Notes: a model not told the origin generated them from the letters alone. Shown: positions 23,514-36,431, counted from the first letter of the stretch. The stretch is 64,000 nt of DNA from Canna indica (GCA_034359265.1 CP136890.1:70061501-70125500); one strand, 5' to 3'. Numbers and translations: made by a program.

Positions 23514-26052
23514 TGTCATACCCCAACTTAGGATAGTGTGATCGTCTAGGGCCTACATCCTGCCCTGTCGTCTACTGTCTACACTGACACAAGAAAACTA
23601 AGACATATCGAATAATAGAAATCTCAACACACTTTATTAAAAGCTTTCAAAGTCATAATTTTTATGTTTGTCAAAATGAGTAAGAACATCAACGTCAAAT
23701 AACTGAACGTTCAAGAAACAAGTTTTACAACTCTTTTTCAAGTACAACTGTCATTGCAGAAACAAAACAAACACTACTAGACTCTGTTCTAAGACTCATG
23801 GATGTCGCTACGAGATATGACACCACCTCCCGCCCACCAGCTGCACCATGTCGACAAGCCAAGTCACTGATCATGCTCTGCAAAATTAAAGAATAAACTG
23901 TGAGTCCGCTTGGGACTCAGTGAGTGGCTCTAGTGAACCTCCACATAAGCCTCAGTCATGCATATATATCATATAAGGCAACAAAATGAATGAATAAGGA
24001 GGTAAAATACTTCTAATATAGCTACCAACCCCCAATGGGTCAATCTGTACAACTGAATATGATAACCTGCCATCTCAGCCTATCAAGCCTCCGGCATCCG
24101 GCCCTTAGGCCTACTTATGGAATAATATCTCGGCTACAGTCGTCCCTACCATATCAGGTAGTATCATACTAGCCATCGGCCATGTCACCTCAAGGTGTAA
24201 GCAAACAATCCCGGGACGTCGACTAGGATGGTCCACTAGTCTTCGGACACCGTCTGGGGTAAGGATAGCTAGTCCCACCCAACTGGGGTCTGGAACCTAG
24301 CTGGCGCACCTCAAAACCCAATACTAGCCGAGCTGAGCATTTATCATTCCCGACCTCCACACTCCTCGGCGGACCATCTCAAACACACCACATAATCAAT
24401 ATCCTAGGGTTTCTCTATATACCCTTCGGGCCATTTCCTGTATCTGGCCGTAATCCGGCTACAAGATCAATAATTTATGCCGCCCTTTCAAATTGTGTAC
24501 GCCTACGAGTTCTAGGTTTTCAAAAATATACAATAAGTCATAGAAGTGTTATCATCTTCTAGCTAAGTTTCCATATAAGTATGATGAACGTCTAGCGACG
24601 CATTACACGTTATCTAACCTTCTACACTACCTTGGGTGAGGAATTCCTTGTGTCGACTTGGGAATTCCGCCCATGAACATTTTTGGGCAGCATGTATAAT
24701 CTCAAGAAAATATTCAAGTATTGTAACGTTTACTATAAATGGTCACAATATATATATGCGTAACAACTTTACACTACCTTAGGAATTTAGCACAATAAGA
24801 AGCAATTATCTAGCAAGGCACAGTAAGAATAAATTCAAAAAAGGTAGGAATTACTAAGTATGGTAAACAATTTCAACATTTCAAAGTTAAATATCTAATG
24901 CTAAGGATGGTCATAAGGCTAGCATTCCTACAATTCCAATTAAATCAATCTACTTGCTATGTTTGGTGTTCTTCCTAAGTATTGTCATTTCTATATGTGT
25001 GAATCTCATAGTCATGTAAGTTTCCATCTAAAGCTACTCTCTTCTCCCCTCCCTAGTCTTGGCCGACCCATGAGCAAGAAGAACCTTGCTCGGCCAGGGC
25101 CCTTAAGGCAGGAAAGGGAAAGGAGACTTTAGCTATACCTCTAATTCTTCGATTCTGAGCATAGCTTAATATCAATGGACTATTTTACCCCTTCCCTTAC
25201 CCTTGGCCGAACCCTCTTCATGAGTTGTAGGGTTCATTCGGCCACATCAATAGAGATCTAGGGAAGATATGCTTCATGACGCGTGAAACCTACGATTTGA
25301 ACTACATCAATCAAGAACATGAGATCATCTAAGGGCCTTCTTGCCGTCAAGGGAATTGGGTAAAATTTTGGCATGACCTTTCCCCTTTTCCCATGACTCG
25401 GCAACCCAAACAATTGAAAATCGACGAAGAAATAAGGTACTCCGACAAGAAATCATACAAAATAGTGATTACACATCGATAAAACCAAGATCCGACGGAA
25501 AGATCACGAGAAACTCGTCCTTTCACAACTAGGGGTTAGGCTACCCGCCTCACCCATGCTTCTAACTCTAACCACTCACCGAGATTACGGAGAACAAAAG
25601 AATCGGGCGACGATGACTTGAAATTTTCTGGCAACGACACGAAATCCTGGATCGATCCAAGTCCTCCAAGCTTTCCCTTGATCTTCTTCCTCTCTCCCCC
25701 TAGGCGGCCTTGTGCGACTCAAGGGATGAGTCCCACGGCTGCAAGATGAGGGTTTTAATCCCTCATCTAGCTTTCCAAATATAGCTCCATGACTCACTTA
25801 ACTCATACTCGAACCTCGACTAAACCCGAACTCAACTTGGTTTCTAACTCAACCCATAATGAATCGATTTAACTTGATTTAAGGAATGAATTCATAAAAG
25901 GAAAGTTAATCACCCATATAGATTCCATGAATCATTAGTCGAGTCAAACATTTTCACTTGAGGCGATCTTGAGGCTCGACACGACTACCCCTGGGTCTGG
26001 CGTGCTGCACCAAAATAGATTTTTATATTAGGAAATTCTTCCGGGTCTTACA
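23514..26052 (-). mobile_element. 5' LTR of inner gypsy element
   Basis: The LTR is 2539 bp, from TGTCATACC to CTTACA. Over the first 640 bp I count about 37 differences from the 3' LTR at 15718, so the insertion is not recent. Confidence 0.93.
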
Positions 26053-27469
26053 CCACAGGCGTCCCACTGATGTCTGTGGCCGTACCTCCGCCTTCCTCCG
26101 CCACTGACACAAAGGCCAAAAATGTTTGACATCTGCCAAAGAGTAACTTTCGGGCCATAAGAGCTGATATTGCCATCAACGGCTCACCCCTTCCCTCACC
26201 TTGGAAGGTAAACTGGGGTAATTCGGGCTTACTGAAGGTCACAGTCTTAGCCCTGTAATCCACTAAGGCGAAATGGTCCGCCAACCAATCCATGCTCAAA
26301 ATTACGTCAAGCTCCAGCATCACCAGGAGTGTCAAGTCGGCTATCAACACATGCCCACAAATGACAATCTCGCAGCCCTAAAAGACTGTCTCTGCCCTCA
26401 TAGAAACGCCCGTAGGTGTAGACACCACAAGAGGTAACTCAAGCATAGAAGGTACCCCTAACAACTTAGCAGCAAATAAAGCAAATACAAAAGAATGCGT
26501 AGCACCCGGATTAAACAAAACATATGCAACAAAACATACCCAACAATAATATTTGCTGGCCTCCTCCCTGAGTCTGACCCCTCTGAGCTACGGAACCTAC
26601 TGACATTGGTGCTTTTCCTCTAGTCTGATCAGGTTGCTGACTGCACCTTGCCAGGACAATCCTTTCTGAAATGTCCAGTCTGCCGGGGGAAACATCCCTC
26701 AAATCGTCACCAGCAAGCCCCTCAGTGCCTCCTGTGACATCGGTTACACTGCTGCGGCCCAGATCTCCGCTGTGAACCTCTAGATGATGCCCCTGGTCCT
26801 GAACCCATGTGGCCTCTAGAACTATTATGACCTCCGTCCTACGGTGGATCTGCTGTCCTGAAAGTCCTCTCTGAGTGAGCTGGGGCCGAAACTTTTACTT
26901 CTGGGGACCATCATTCCTGTTTGACGCAGCAGCTCAAACTCTTTCGCCTGCCTATCCCGGACGCTCATTGGCAAGTACTTCTCCACCATAGCAGCTTTAA
27001 ACTCCTCCCAGGTAGGGGTGGTGCATCTACTGCTTTGTTGTCCCTCCAGGTGTGAAACCAATCTTTGGCTGGACCTCTCAGCTGTAACCCGATCAGTTGA
27101 GCGGTCATCTCAGAAGAACAACCAAGCTCCCGCACAGCTCATAGCAATCTTCCAGGAAACTGGTGACCTCCACACACTAATATGTCCTTGTATACTCCGA
27201 TGGCCTGAATGCAACAAAACCTGCATATGAATGTGCTCTAGGGGCTTTGACCACCAGTACTACTGGTTGGACCACCTCTGGTACCGTGGGTACTATTGGT
27301 ACTAATTGTGGCTACTGGCTCAGCTCCTGCTCCCTACGAAGTGCCTCTATCAGCTCAGCCACCCGGGCCTGCGGTGCTCTCCCATGACCCCGACCCTGCA
27401 TCGGCCTCGGTCTCGCCGCTTAGTAGAGTTGCTGTCACTACTACTCCTTGTGGCATCAAATGCCTCCAT
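26053..27469 (-). pseudogene. Outer element: Gag and protease
   Basis: The ATG at 27469 opens a Gag of the same type as the inner element (MEAFDATRSSSDSN). The gag core is clear at 27010-26930 (WEEFKAAMVEKYLP, then FELLRQTG). The zinc knuckle region near 26690 is degenerate, and at least three stops or shifts interrupt the frame. The protease end (LDVILSMDWLADHF at about 26290) is open up to 26053, where the inner element begins. The hallmark ILGMDWL reads ILSMDWL here. Confidence 0.85.
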
Positions 27470-27682
27470 CGATTTGGAATCACCAAAAAGAAAACATCAA
27501 AATTTTAAACAATTAATTCACCCTAAGACGTTAAGTAAATAAACCACAAGTCGCACTGAGGTGCAGACTTAGCCTATTGATCTCATATCATACCCTACCG
27601 TATTCTAACACGCTAGCAATGCCCTATACGATGACAACTCTAGGTCGTAGTCAGACCGAACCACATGCTCTGGTGACCACAT

Positions 27683-30499
27683 TGTCACACCCCAACTCGA
27701 GGTCACGTGAACGGCTAGGGTATACGTGCCTATACCCCGCAACTTAAACCATACATATGCCAACTCAACAAATAATATAACGGAAAGAAATAACAAGTTT
27801 TATTTGAATGAAAAGCGAACCAAAACAAAGTTTAATTCAAGTAGCTCAAATGAAACAAAAAGTGTGGAATAGCATTTTAAGTTCAGCAGTTCAAAAGTTC
27901 AGATACAATAAAACCTGAAATAAATGACATAAATGCTCTCAAGGCTACAACTCCAAATCAAGCTAATACAAGTGCATGACTACTACCAAAAGACTCGACT
28001 ACGACCCTAACTAGGATTGCTATGAGATCATGTGGCTCCTCTGCCCTCCAGCTACGCCAAGTGCATCCGACCCACCTCACCGGTCACGCTCTGCAAAACA
28101 GAAATGAAATGACAACGGGTAAGTTCAAAGAACTCAGCGAGCGGTTCTACCAATCCTCACATATAAAAATCATAGAGATAACAAGAATGAAATCTATCTT
28201 TACAGAAGGCAAGATCACGAAAGTGTGATGAGCTAACATGCCAACAGGTCACACATGCCCCAAGACATCTAACCCTCTATAGTGGAGTTCATCAGGGCAA
28301 AGTCTACCATATCCGAAGGCAACAACACATACTAGGATAATCGAGAAGGCCCTACGAACTTATCCTAGTATACAAAAATTAACTCGGGAGCAATCTAGAA
28401 AGGCCCTCCGAACTTGCTCGACGAGATACGTAGGGACAATCGGGATTCGCTCATCTGAACTTGCCCATTTAAGATATCATAGCAATAATCGGGAAAGGCC
28501 CTCCGAACTTACTACTAAAGGATATCATAGGAATAATTGGGAAAGGCCCTCCGAACTTATTCCTTAACACCACCTCGGGGATAATCGGGTAGGCCCTCCG
28601 AACTTATCCCACAAGGTTGAACCAGAACAATCGAGAAAGGCCCTCTGAACTTGTTCCGCAGGTTGGAATTAGCCATCCAACTTCCCGGGTTTAGCCCGCA
28701 ATCTTGCTCCTCTACGAGCCTCTCCACCATTCATAAAGATATGGCGCACCATGACATAAGTCATGACTCTCCTAAGGTGTCCTAGGGGTGTCCTCATTAT
28801 GAAGCGTCTCAACACTCCAACCCGAACCTATCCCTTAGACCCGTAATGTCATGAACCCATGTGGTTTTATTTCATTAATACTTTATAAGTTGGTTCATAA
28901 CAGATTATGCTCACCCTTAACCCAATTGTAATTATATAATTAAAATTTAGATCACCATGATTAGAATTTTATTTTAGAGTTTGTTTATTGTTCTACCTAG
29001 AACTGATGTGTCTAACTTGAATCTAGTCTCTAAAGTGTGTCCTATCTTTCCAAACTATGTTTTCTGGTCAAAACGATAGGTTACACGATTATATTCACAT
29101 AAATACAAACACCACAACAAATAAACCAAAATCAGTATAGATTCATCATCTCATCATACAATTCTAGCAACATGCAATTTTCAGCATACTATAGAATTAA
29201 TTTTGAAAATTAACAGAAATTAACCCCTAAATTATCATTAGAACAAAATACTAATCCCAAGAATTAATTCACATAAATCATTCTTTTATCAAGATTAATA
29301 AGAACTCATACACTTAAATCAAGAGTCAAGCATTAATATCAAGAACAAGCCTTAGATCAAGAACCTCTCTTTCAAGAACCCTCATGGCATCACCCTCAAG
29401 ATTCAATTTTTCTTAAACATGATTTCTACCAAAAAATCTCAGATTTAATACTAATCATGCTTGAGCATATAAGAACTCATTTCAAACATCAATTGGAAAT
29501 AAAAACCATAAGATAAGCAAGATCCCTCATTTAGGCATTCCATCGAACACCTTGAGGGCACCCTTGTTCCACCCTTGGTCGAGCACCCCTAGAGCCGTCC
29601 TAGGGCTGCCGAACCCCATAGGGAAGGGTTTAGGGTCTCCTCAAATATGGCACACAAAAAGAACATCGAGAATTCGAGGAATAGTCGGAAAACAAATTAA
29701 GCTTTCAAAATCATTCAATATTGGCTTCAAGAACTCAAAGAAATCAGAAAGAAGGAGGGTAAAACCACTCACCTTAATTTGGAAAAAGATTGGAGAAGAA
29801 AATCCAATCGACGGTCTCCAGTTTTAGCTCCGGAATCTGGAAGCTCAACCCCGAAAGGGGAAGGGGTATGCGGCGGCTCCTCCCAAGCCGTCGGCTCCAA
29901 GGGGAAGGGAAGAAGCAAGAGGGGGTGGCTCGGCTCAGGGCAGCGGCTCCCTCGGCTCGGCTCCACAGGGAAGAGAAGAGGGGGAGGAGAAGAAGGGAGA
30001 GCTGGTGGCGACTTGCTGCGGGTGACGGCGGCTCCAAGGGGAAGAGGAAAGGGGGCTGGTCGGCTGGGCGGCTTGGCAGCTAGCTCCCTTTCTCACAACT
30101 TTTGGTGGCTCTAAAATAGGAGCCACAAGCCACGGCGATGGGGTTTTATTCTTCCTCCTCAATCATAACCCCTCTAAATCCTTTAACCAATCCGCATCCA
30201 CCTCAAGCCAAACCCGAACCCGCTAACTTAACTTAACTCAATTAAACCTATTCTAACATAAATCATAATCAATTAATTAAATACACCAACATGAACAATT
30301 ATGCATACACAACATCAAATTAAATAATTTCAACTACCCAAGCCTAAAATTCATAAATAAAATTCATAAATTCATATCCTACTTACCCGAGCTCGCAAGC
30401 TCGCTCTGGACCATGAGTCCACTCGGCTCGACCACGAACTAGTCTGCTAGGCTGGCAAACACACATAAGAGGAAAAATTTAAATATTTAGGATATTACA
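27683..30499 (-). mobile_element. 5' LTR of outer gypsy element
   Basis: The LTR is 2817 bp, from TGTCACACC to ATTACA, followed by target duplication CATAT. It lacks the TRIM array of its partner. Sub-repeats AGGCCCTCCGAACTT lie at 28330-28660. Multi-frame open reading in the GC-rich 29.55-30.16 kb is compositional. Confidence 0.93.
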
Positions 30500-30504
30500 C
30501 ATAT

Positions 30505-31097
30505 ATATGAAAATGTTATAATTAGATATTTTAAAAAGGAGAGTTGTATCGTGAGAAATGGATTGGTATTTGAAGTTATTGTGGTATTTTTGAAATTGAT
30601 CTTACAGATGTCAGATGAGATCGATGTGAGTAAGGAAGTTATAGGTTTTTGCGTTCTCAACGCAATAGTGGTGTCTGATTTCTGATTGGAGGTTGTTTGA
30701 TAGGTATTTTATATATATTTTTCAGTATTAGAGTAGAATTCTGATTGGTGTCCAATTTCTGAACGCAATATTATATTGATCTTGACTCATTCTTAAATAG
30801 AAAAGTCCTAGATTTCAATGAGTAAGAAGATGAGTGTAACAAGGGGTTAGAGCTGACCCCTATGAATTGGGTTAATCGGCTTCGCAAAAATCTTATAATT
30901 GCACATACACCTTGATTTCTAGATTGGAGTATGATAAATTCCAAGTTATTAAAATATTTAATTTCGATTTGTGTCATGTGGAAATATTTGTATGCTTGGT
31001 GCAAATGTTGAATGGATTCGGTATGGAATTTTTGTTGAAGTTGTGGTAGTAAGAACCGAGTTAAGTCTTATTAGTGCTAGAAGATTCTTACTGTGTG
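30505..31097 (+). mobile_element. Third gypsy LTR family, middle part
   Basis: The stretch lies between the end of the outer element and the solo LTR at 31098. Since CATAT (outer) and CTGTG (solo LTR) are precise target duplications, this piece was once continuous with 9242-9629 on the left and 33633-35477 on the right. No coding region is seen. Confidence 0.5.
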
Positions 31098-33627
31098 TAA
31101 GACCCAAAAATTTCCTAATATAAAAATCTATTTTGGTGCAGCGCACCGGATCGGGGGTTAGTCGGGCCGAGCCGCAGAATCGCCTCGAGTAGAAGATATA
31201 ACTCGACTCATGAGAATATGAAGTTTAAATTAGCTCAATGGTTATTTCCTTTTATGCACGAGAAGTTTATTAAAGTCGAGTTCGACTCTTGAGTGCGGAT
31301 TGAATCAGAGCCCGAACTGGACTCAGATCGAATCGAGTAGAGGTTAAGTCATATGAGGGGCATTTGAGTCATTTGTGGATGAGGGAATATAATCCCTCAT
31401 CATGAGCCGTGCGGCTTATCTTGGAGCTGCACACAGCCCGAGCAAGGGGGAAAAGGGGGAGAGGGGAGATCTTGTCAGCGCCGAGTCCGCGTCGACTCTC
31501 GAGGAGATCGAAGCTCGTCTTTATCGAGACTTCCTCAGGATCCAATCAAGGTGAGTGCTTAGCATAATTTTTGAAGGGAGGCGGGAGGCTGGCCCTATAA
31601 GATTCGAAATCGGGTTTTCTCTCGAGAGTTCTTGCCGATCGATGCTTTTCTTCTTATTAGAACTTTAATCATTGTGTATTCCTATGATCTTGTGTTTTAA
31701 ACGTGTTTATTTTGCGTTCTTGAGGGCTGGCCGAGTAGAGGAAAAGGGGAAATGTCATGCCAAAATTTTCCCCAATTTCTTCGATCATCTCGAAACTCGT
31801 AGATCGTTTTATGTTCGTATATGTTAGATCTATGGATTTATCACTCGTGTCATTGTCGCAACCATGCTCGTTCATCCTTGAGGACTCGGCCGAATAGGGG
31901 GTCACCCTGCTTGAGTCGGCCGAGCAAGGGCAAGGGTGAGAAAAAGTGGATTGCTCGGATTTAACATGCTTGGTTTCAGGTTATGTTGTTTTGATTCGCG
32001 ATCGCATGATTATAGATAAGTTGAACTTGTATCATATGATTGATGTTCATCTTAGAGATTGTCGCAACTATAGATCTATATTTATCTCAGTTATGGTAAT
32101 ATTTTTGCTAAAACTATAGAGACATGATGATACTTAGGAAGAACTCTAACCATGGCAAGTAAATTTATTGATTTATGTAATTGTAGGAATGATTGCTTAG
32201 TGACCATCCTTAGCTCATTCCTCTTTGATTTTTGAAATGATGAAATATGTTACCATGCTTAGTATATCATGCATTGTGAATTTATGGTTATCTTACCATG
32301 CTTTATAAGTTGCTTCTTTTTGAAACAAATTCTAAATGTAGTGTATAAATGATTATTGATGAATCTCGTAGGTATATATATATATATTAGTTCCGGTAAG
32401 TTATTCTTGTTTTTCTTTAAATTATATAAGCTGTCCTAAAATATTCATGGGTGGAATTCCAAGGTCGGTACATAGAATTCCTCACCCAAGGTAGCGTATA
32501 AGGCTAGATAACATGTATGATGTTGCAAGATTCTTAGCATATATGGAAAGTTAGCTAGGAGATGACACAACTTTCTAGGACTCCTAATAAATATTTTTGG
32601 AAAACTAGAACTATTAGGCGTGCACAATTTTGGAAGGGCAGCATTAATTTTTTGACCCTCTAGCCCGAATTAGGGCCGGATACGGGCAAGGGCCCGAAGT
32701 GTATATAAGGAAACCCTAAGACATTTGGTGTGATGTGCTTGAGATGGTCCGTCAAGAAGCGTGGAGGTCGAAATGACCAATGCTTAGCTCAGCCAATGTT
32801 TGGGTTTTGAGATGCACCAGCGGGCCCGCTAGATGTGAGACCCCAGTTGGGTGGGACTAGCTATCCCTACCCAGACGGTGTCCGGAGACTAGTGGACCAT
32901 CCTAGTCGATGGCCCGAGATTTCTTGTTTACATCTTGCTATGATGTGGCCAGTCGGCCAGTGTGATTCTACCTTGTATGGTAGGGCCAATTGTAGTCGGG
33001 ATTCTAATACCATAAGTTGGCCCAACGGCCGGATGTCGAAGACTTGATAGGCCAAGATGACAATTTTTCACATATATGGTTTATACCGAACGACCCACAG
33101 GGTCAGTAGTCACACTAGAAAGTAACTTACATTCTTGAATATATATTAGGTTGCCTTATATGTTATGCTTGAATAACTGAGGATTATGTGGAGGTTCACA
33201 AGAATCGCTCACCGAGTCCCAAGTGGACTCATAGTTTGTTTCCTTATTCTTTTTGCAGAGCATGAGCAGTGATTGTGACCTGTCGGCATGGTGCAGCTGG
33301 AGGGCGAGTGGTGGTGCCATATCTCGTAGTGGCGTCATTGAATCATAGTCCAGTGTCTTAGTAGTTGTTTCCTTTTCTGCACTGACAGTTGTGTTTTGGA
33401 AAAGTTTGTAAAACTTTGATATTTGAGATGTTCAGTTTGTTCCGATGATGGTTTTCTCTTTGGTTTGGAAACATATATTGTGAGCTTTGAAAACATTTAA
33501 ATAAAGCTTGTGTTGAGGTTTCTTTTTATCGATATCTTCTGGTTTCTTATATGTCAGTGTAGACAGTATGCTTCAGGGTAGGATGTAGGCCCTAGCCGGT
33601 CACACTACCATCAGTTGGGGTATGACA
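31098..33627 (+). mobile_element. Solo LTR of the inner gypsy family
   Basis: 2530 bp, from TGTAAGACCC to GGTATGACA, with perfect target duplications CTGTG (31093-31097 and 33628-33632). It is the same family as 15718-18261 but in plus orientation; shared blocks include CTATTTTGGTGCAGCGC at the start and the CGGTGTCC...GGGACTAGCTATCC region near 32850-32885. A TATA candidate TATATAA lies at 32702-32708. No interior remains. Confidence 0.93.
32702..32708 (+). promoter_or_regulatory. Putative TATA box, inner-family LTR
   Basis: TATATAA follows GGCCCGAAGTG and precedes GGAAACCC. The two other copies of the family have TATATAG in the same context (16626-16631 and 24416-24421, minus). Confidence 0.4.
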
Positions 33628-33632
33628 CTGTG

Positions 33633-35477
33633 ATATTCACATGCATATACTAGATTTTTATTTATTAAATTTAAAATACATTGGATCGTGGAAAATTTCA
33701 GATTTATGCTTGCTTAAATATGGAATTATTCATGATAGATTTCAGATTATTACATGCTTAAATTTCAAATTTTCAAATGATAAATTGAGGATTCATTTAT
33801 GCTAGATTGGCTGCTTGTATTGAGTGTATGCATGAGAAATTTGTCGTTGTTTGTTATTAGCATGTTGTGACATATTCAGTCTTGGTAAGTGTTCGTGTAT
33901 GAGTGAAAAAAGGGTTTACAAGGGTAGGCTTCCCTTAGGTCTTATAAACATTTCTCCGATTAGTTTCCCTTATAGTTAAGCAATGGTCATTGGAAACTAT
34001 CATTGTAGTGGAGAAATTTAGACTTAAATCTAGAATTTTATAACATGATTAGGCAGGCTAAAATTTGAAGTTGTGGTATAACAATACATGTTGGAATTAT
34101 TTTTATACATGCAGAAATTATTTATACATGCTGGGAATCTGGGATTATATCTGTGCATGCTAAAATATTATCTATCTTTGCTGAAATGTCATTTATATAT
34201 ACTGAGTTAATGTATACCCATGCTGAAATGATGTATATATATGCTGTATTTTATGTACTCATCCTGGAATTATGTACATGATGTAATTATCCTTATACAT
34301 GCTGAAATACGTATACAAGCTGGAAATATACATGCGTATGCTGAATTTTTGAGTATTCATTTTGAAATATAAATTAGGGTGATAAATCATAGAGCCGAGA
34401 TGTTGGGCCAAGAGAGGATCGAGTTGGGGCACGTGGGCGTGTACCCGAGTAAGTCGGCTAAAATGATAAAATCACCCAAGAGATATTTACATATTCCTAT
34501 GTTCGATTTGACTTTGCTTGTGCTTGTGATTGTGGATGGACGATGGCTGGGCCGAGAAGCGTACCAACTCGGCAAGTTGGTCCCGACGAGTTTGGATACG
34601 AGCGAGAGCTGCTGTCAGTGAACCATGCTGACGATGGACCCGAGTGACATGATATGGGTCGAGAGTTGCCATCAGTGAACCACGTTGATGATGGACCCAA
34701 GTGGTGTTGGTTGGAGGGCTATTCCTAACCAAAGTGGGTGTCGGAGCTAGTAGGTCATCCTAGTTCAGCGGGCCAGAGCGGGATGCTCGCTAGATAGAGG
34801 TTCTAACGACCGACTCGTGCTTGCATGTTTTGGCCGTTATGAGCCGAATGGATATCGTGCTTGCATGTTTTGGCCTTTATGGGCCGAGTGGATATCGTAC
34901 ATGATGTTTGGGTCGTTATGGTCTGAGTCAATATTGTACTTGATGTTTGGGTCATTTTGGGCCGAGTGACTGACGTTCTTCTTAGCACGAGTTTTGTGGA
35001 TGAATGTTCTTACTTTACATGCTATTACATTTCAGTATTTCCATAAGTATGATTTATGTTTCTTATGCTTATGCTCGGGATATATTGTTGAGGGCTCGGG
35101 TAGAGCCACTCACTGAGTTCCATAGGAACTCACCACTTTATTTTTGTTGTTGTTTTGCATATCTTGACTAATAGAGGTATGGTGGTACCCACGTAGCGCG
35201 GCTGGGGTTGCAGGCTCAGACAGCGAATCTCGTGACGTGAGATGTCATAGTTGAGTTGTAGGTGTCATGTATGCATATGGTCATGAGTTAATTGTAAACA
35301 AGGATGATACTCATAATTGATATTTAAATTTTCAGTGAAGCATACATTCATACGTTCATGGTTTTCTATATGTTTATGTGTCATTTATTCCGCATTTAGT
35401 TTGCATGACTTGGTGGGCTTCAGAGTACGGACGCGTACTCTGGCCAGTAACTTGACCCTCGATTTTAGGGCATGACA
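33633..35477 (+). mobile_element. Third gypsy LTR family, 3' part
   Basis: This ends GGGCATGACA at 35477. It has the usual Tekay-type tail (GCCACTCACTGAGTTCC near 35107, as in the other LTRs). 34395-34830 is shared with 7085-7440. Frequent ATGCTGAAAT-type phrases occur at 34090-34350. Open frames on both strands at 34.38-34.73 kb reflect base composition. The right end abuts a tRNA remnant. Confidence 0.65.
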
Positions 35478-35546
35478 TCAAACCAATATCCCAAGGATGT
35501 GTGAATCAACTACAGTTCTCTGCTCTACCAACTGAGCTAAGGGTGG
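35478..35546 (-). pseudogene. tRNA-Tyr (GUA) remnant, cut in the T arm
   Basis: Read on the minus strand from 35546: 5' acceptor CCACCCT, D arm TAGCTCAGTTGGTAGAGC, then an anticodon region ACTGTAG with GTA. About 11 nt resembling the intron that plant tRNA-Tyr genes carry follows, then ATCCTTGGG and the start of the T arm GGTTTGA. There the gypsy LTR begins (35477). The 3' acceptor half is missing. The A box is intact but the B box is cut, so it should not be transcribed. Confidence 0.65.
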
Positions 35547-35708
35547 CCGTGTCAAGTGTCGGAGAATTAAAATATTATACGATCGTTATACGAATCTAAT
35601 ATTTATATACCGACTTTGCATATTGTGAAATCGTTCTGTATCATATCATAAGCGGAAGAGTCGAGCGGTCGCTATCGAGTGCTGCTCCTACTCGCTTCGA
35701 CCCTTCAT

Positions 35709-36030
35709 AAAAAAAAAAGTTTTAGTCCCCATAGTTCACTCGGAATTTGATTTTAGTCATCATAGAGTACTCGAATTTTGATTTTAGTTCTCATAATTTA
35801 TTCAGATTTTAGTTTTAGTCTCCAAACTTTTAGTGTATTTTAAATGATGGTCACGTTAGTAATGTCATGTCAGCAACCATTAGTCATGTTGGCACCGTTT
35901 ATGCTTTAAATGATGACAGGAATCAAATCCTAAATGAAAATATAATGTGGGAGCTAAAATCAAAATTTTTAAATTATGGAGACTAAAACTAAAATCAGAG
36001 CAAACTACGGAGACTAAAACTATAATTTTT
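35709..36030. mobile_element. Miniature inverted-repeat element, 322 bp
   Basis: Termini are imperfect inverted repeats: GTTTTAGTCCCCATAGTT on the left and AACTACGGAGACTAAAAC on the right. Flanks are identical 7-mers CCTTCAT (35702-35708, 36031-36037). No coding capacity. The duplication length and ends fit no superfamily surely; a Mutator-like origin is possible. Confidence 0.7.
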
Positions 36031-36037
36031 CCTTCAT

Positions 36038-36431
36038 TATATAATATAAGTTAATTATCTTTAAATGAGAAGTACTCCCTCTGTACGTAATTTTGATAGA
36101 CTTTTTTAAGCCTTCAATTTTTTCTAGTTCCATGAATGAATTCTGAAGTTTAATTAACTAACAAATTGAAAGTTGAATGAAAAAGATTATCAAGATCTTG
36201 TACACACATCATGCTAATAAGTTTATTTTTTTTTAAAAAATAACATATTTAATTACGTGGAAGTTTCAAACTTGTAGAACTAATTGGTTTCGTATCTCTT
36301 ACCGAATCTGTAGACAAGGAAAAAGTACACTTGTTCTAGAATGATGTGATCTGGAGGTATATATGTTTATTTTTATTTTAAAAGATTATAGTTGTGTGTT
36401 TTAATATTCATAAGGTGATTGCTTAACAAAA
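36038..36431. other. AT-rich spacer with Stowaway-like end
   Basis: At 36073 TACTCCCTCTGTACGT resembles one end of a Stowaway MITE, but no matching second end was found. Nothing else is seen. Confidence 0.35.

Larger units (their letters stand above)
15718..26052 (-). mobile_element. Inner Ty3/gypsy element, 10.3 kb
   Basis: A full-length but dead chromovirus-type element lying inside the outer one and in the same orientation. LTRs: 15718-18261 (3') and 23514-26052 (5'). Flanking 5-mers are CCACG (15713-15717) and CCACA (26053-26057), a target duplication with one later change. Counting one copy of the duplication, the outer pol frame passes from the protease end to the RT linker without shift, which dates the insertion to a time after the outer element landed. 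Gag, protease, RT, RNase H, integrase and chromodomain are all recognisable and all damaged. Confidence 0.93.
9630..30499 (-). mobile_element. Outer Ty3/gypsy element, 20.9 kb with insertions
   Basis: A complete though dead element in minus orientation. Left (3') LTR is 9630-13278 and right (5') LTR is 27683-30499; both start TGTCAC and end ATTACA on the plus strand. Perfect 5-bp target duplications CATAT lie at 9625-9629 and 30500-30504. The interior is split by the inner element at 15718-26052. Gene order gag, protease, RT, RNase H, integrase and a chromodomain-like tail fits a chromovirus of the Tekay/Del type. The primer site next to the 5' LTR (27667-27679 region, read on minus) is a degenerate tRNA-iMet complement. 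Confidence 0.93.

Noticed and set aside
36073..36100. Stowaway-like terminus TACTCCCTCTGTACGT.
   Set aside because: No second inverted end and no TA-flanked partner were found, so an element cannot be claimed.
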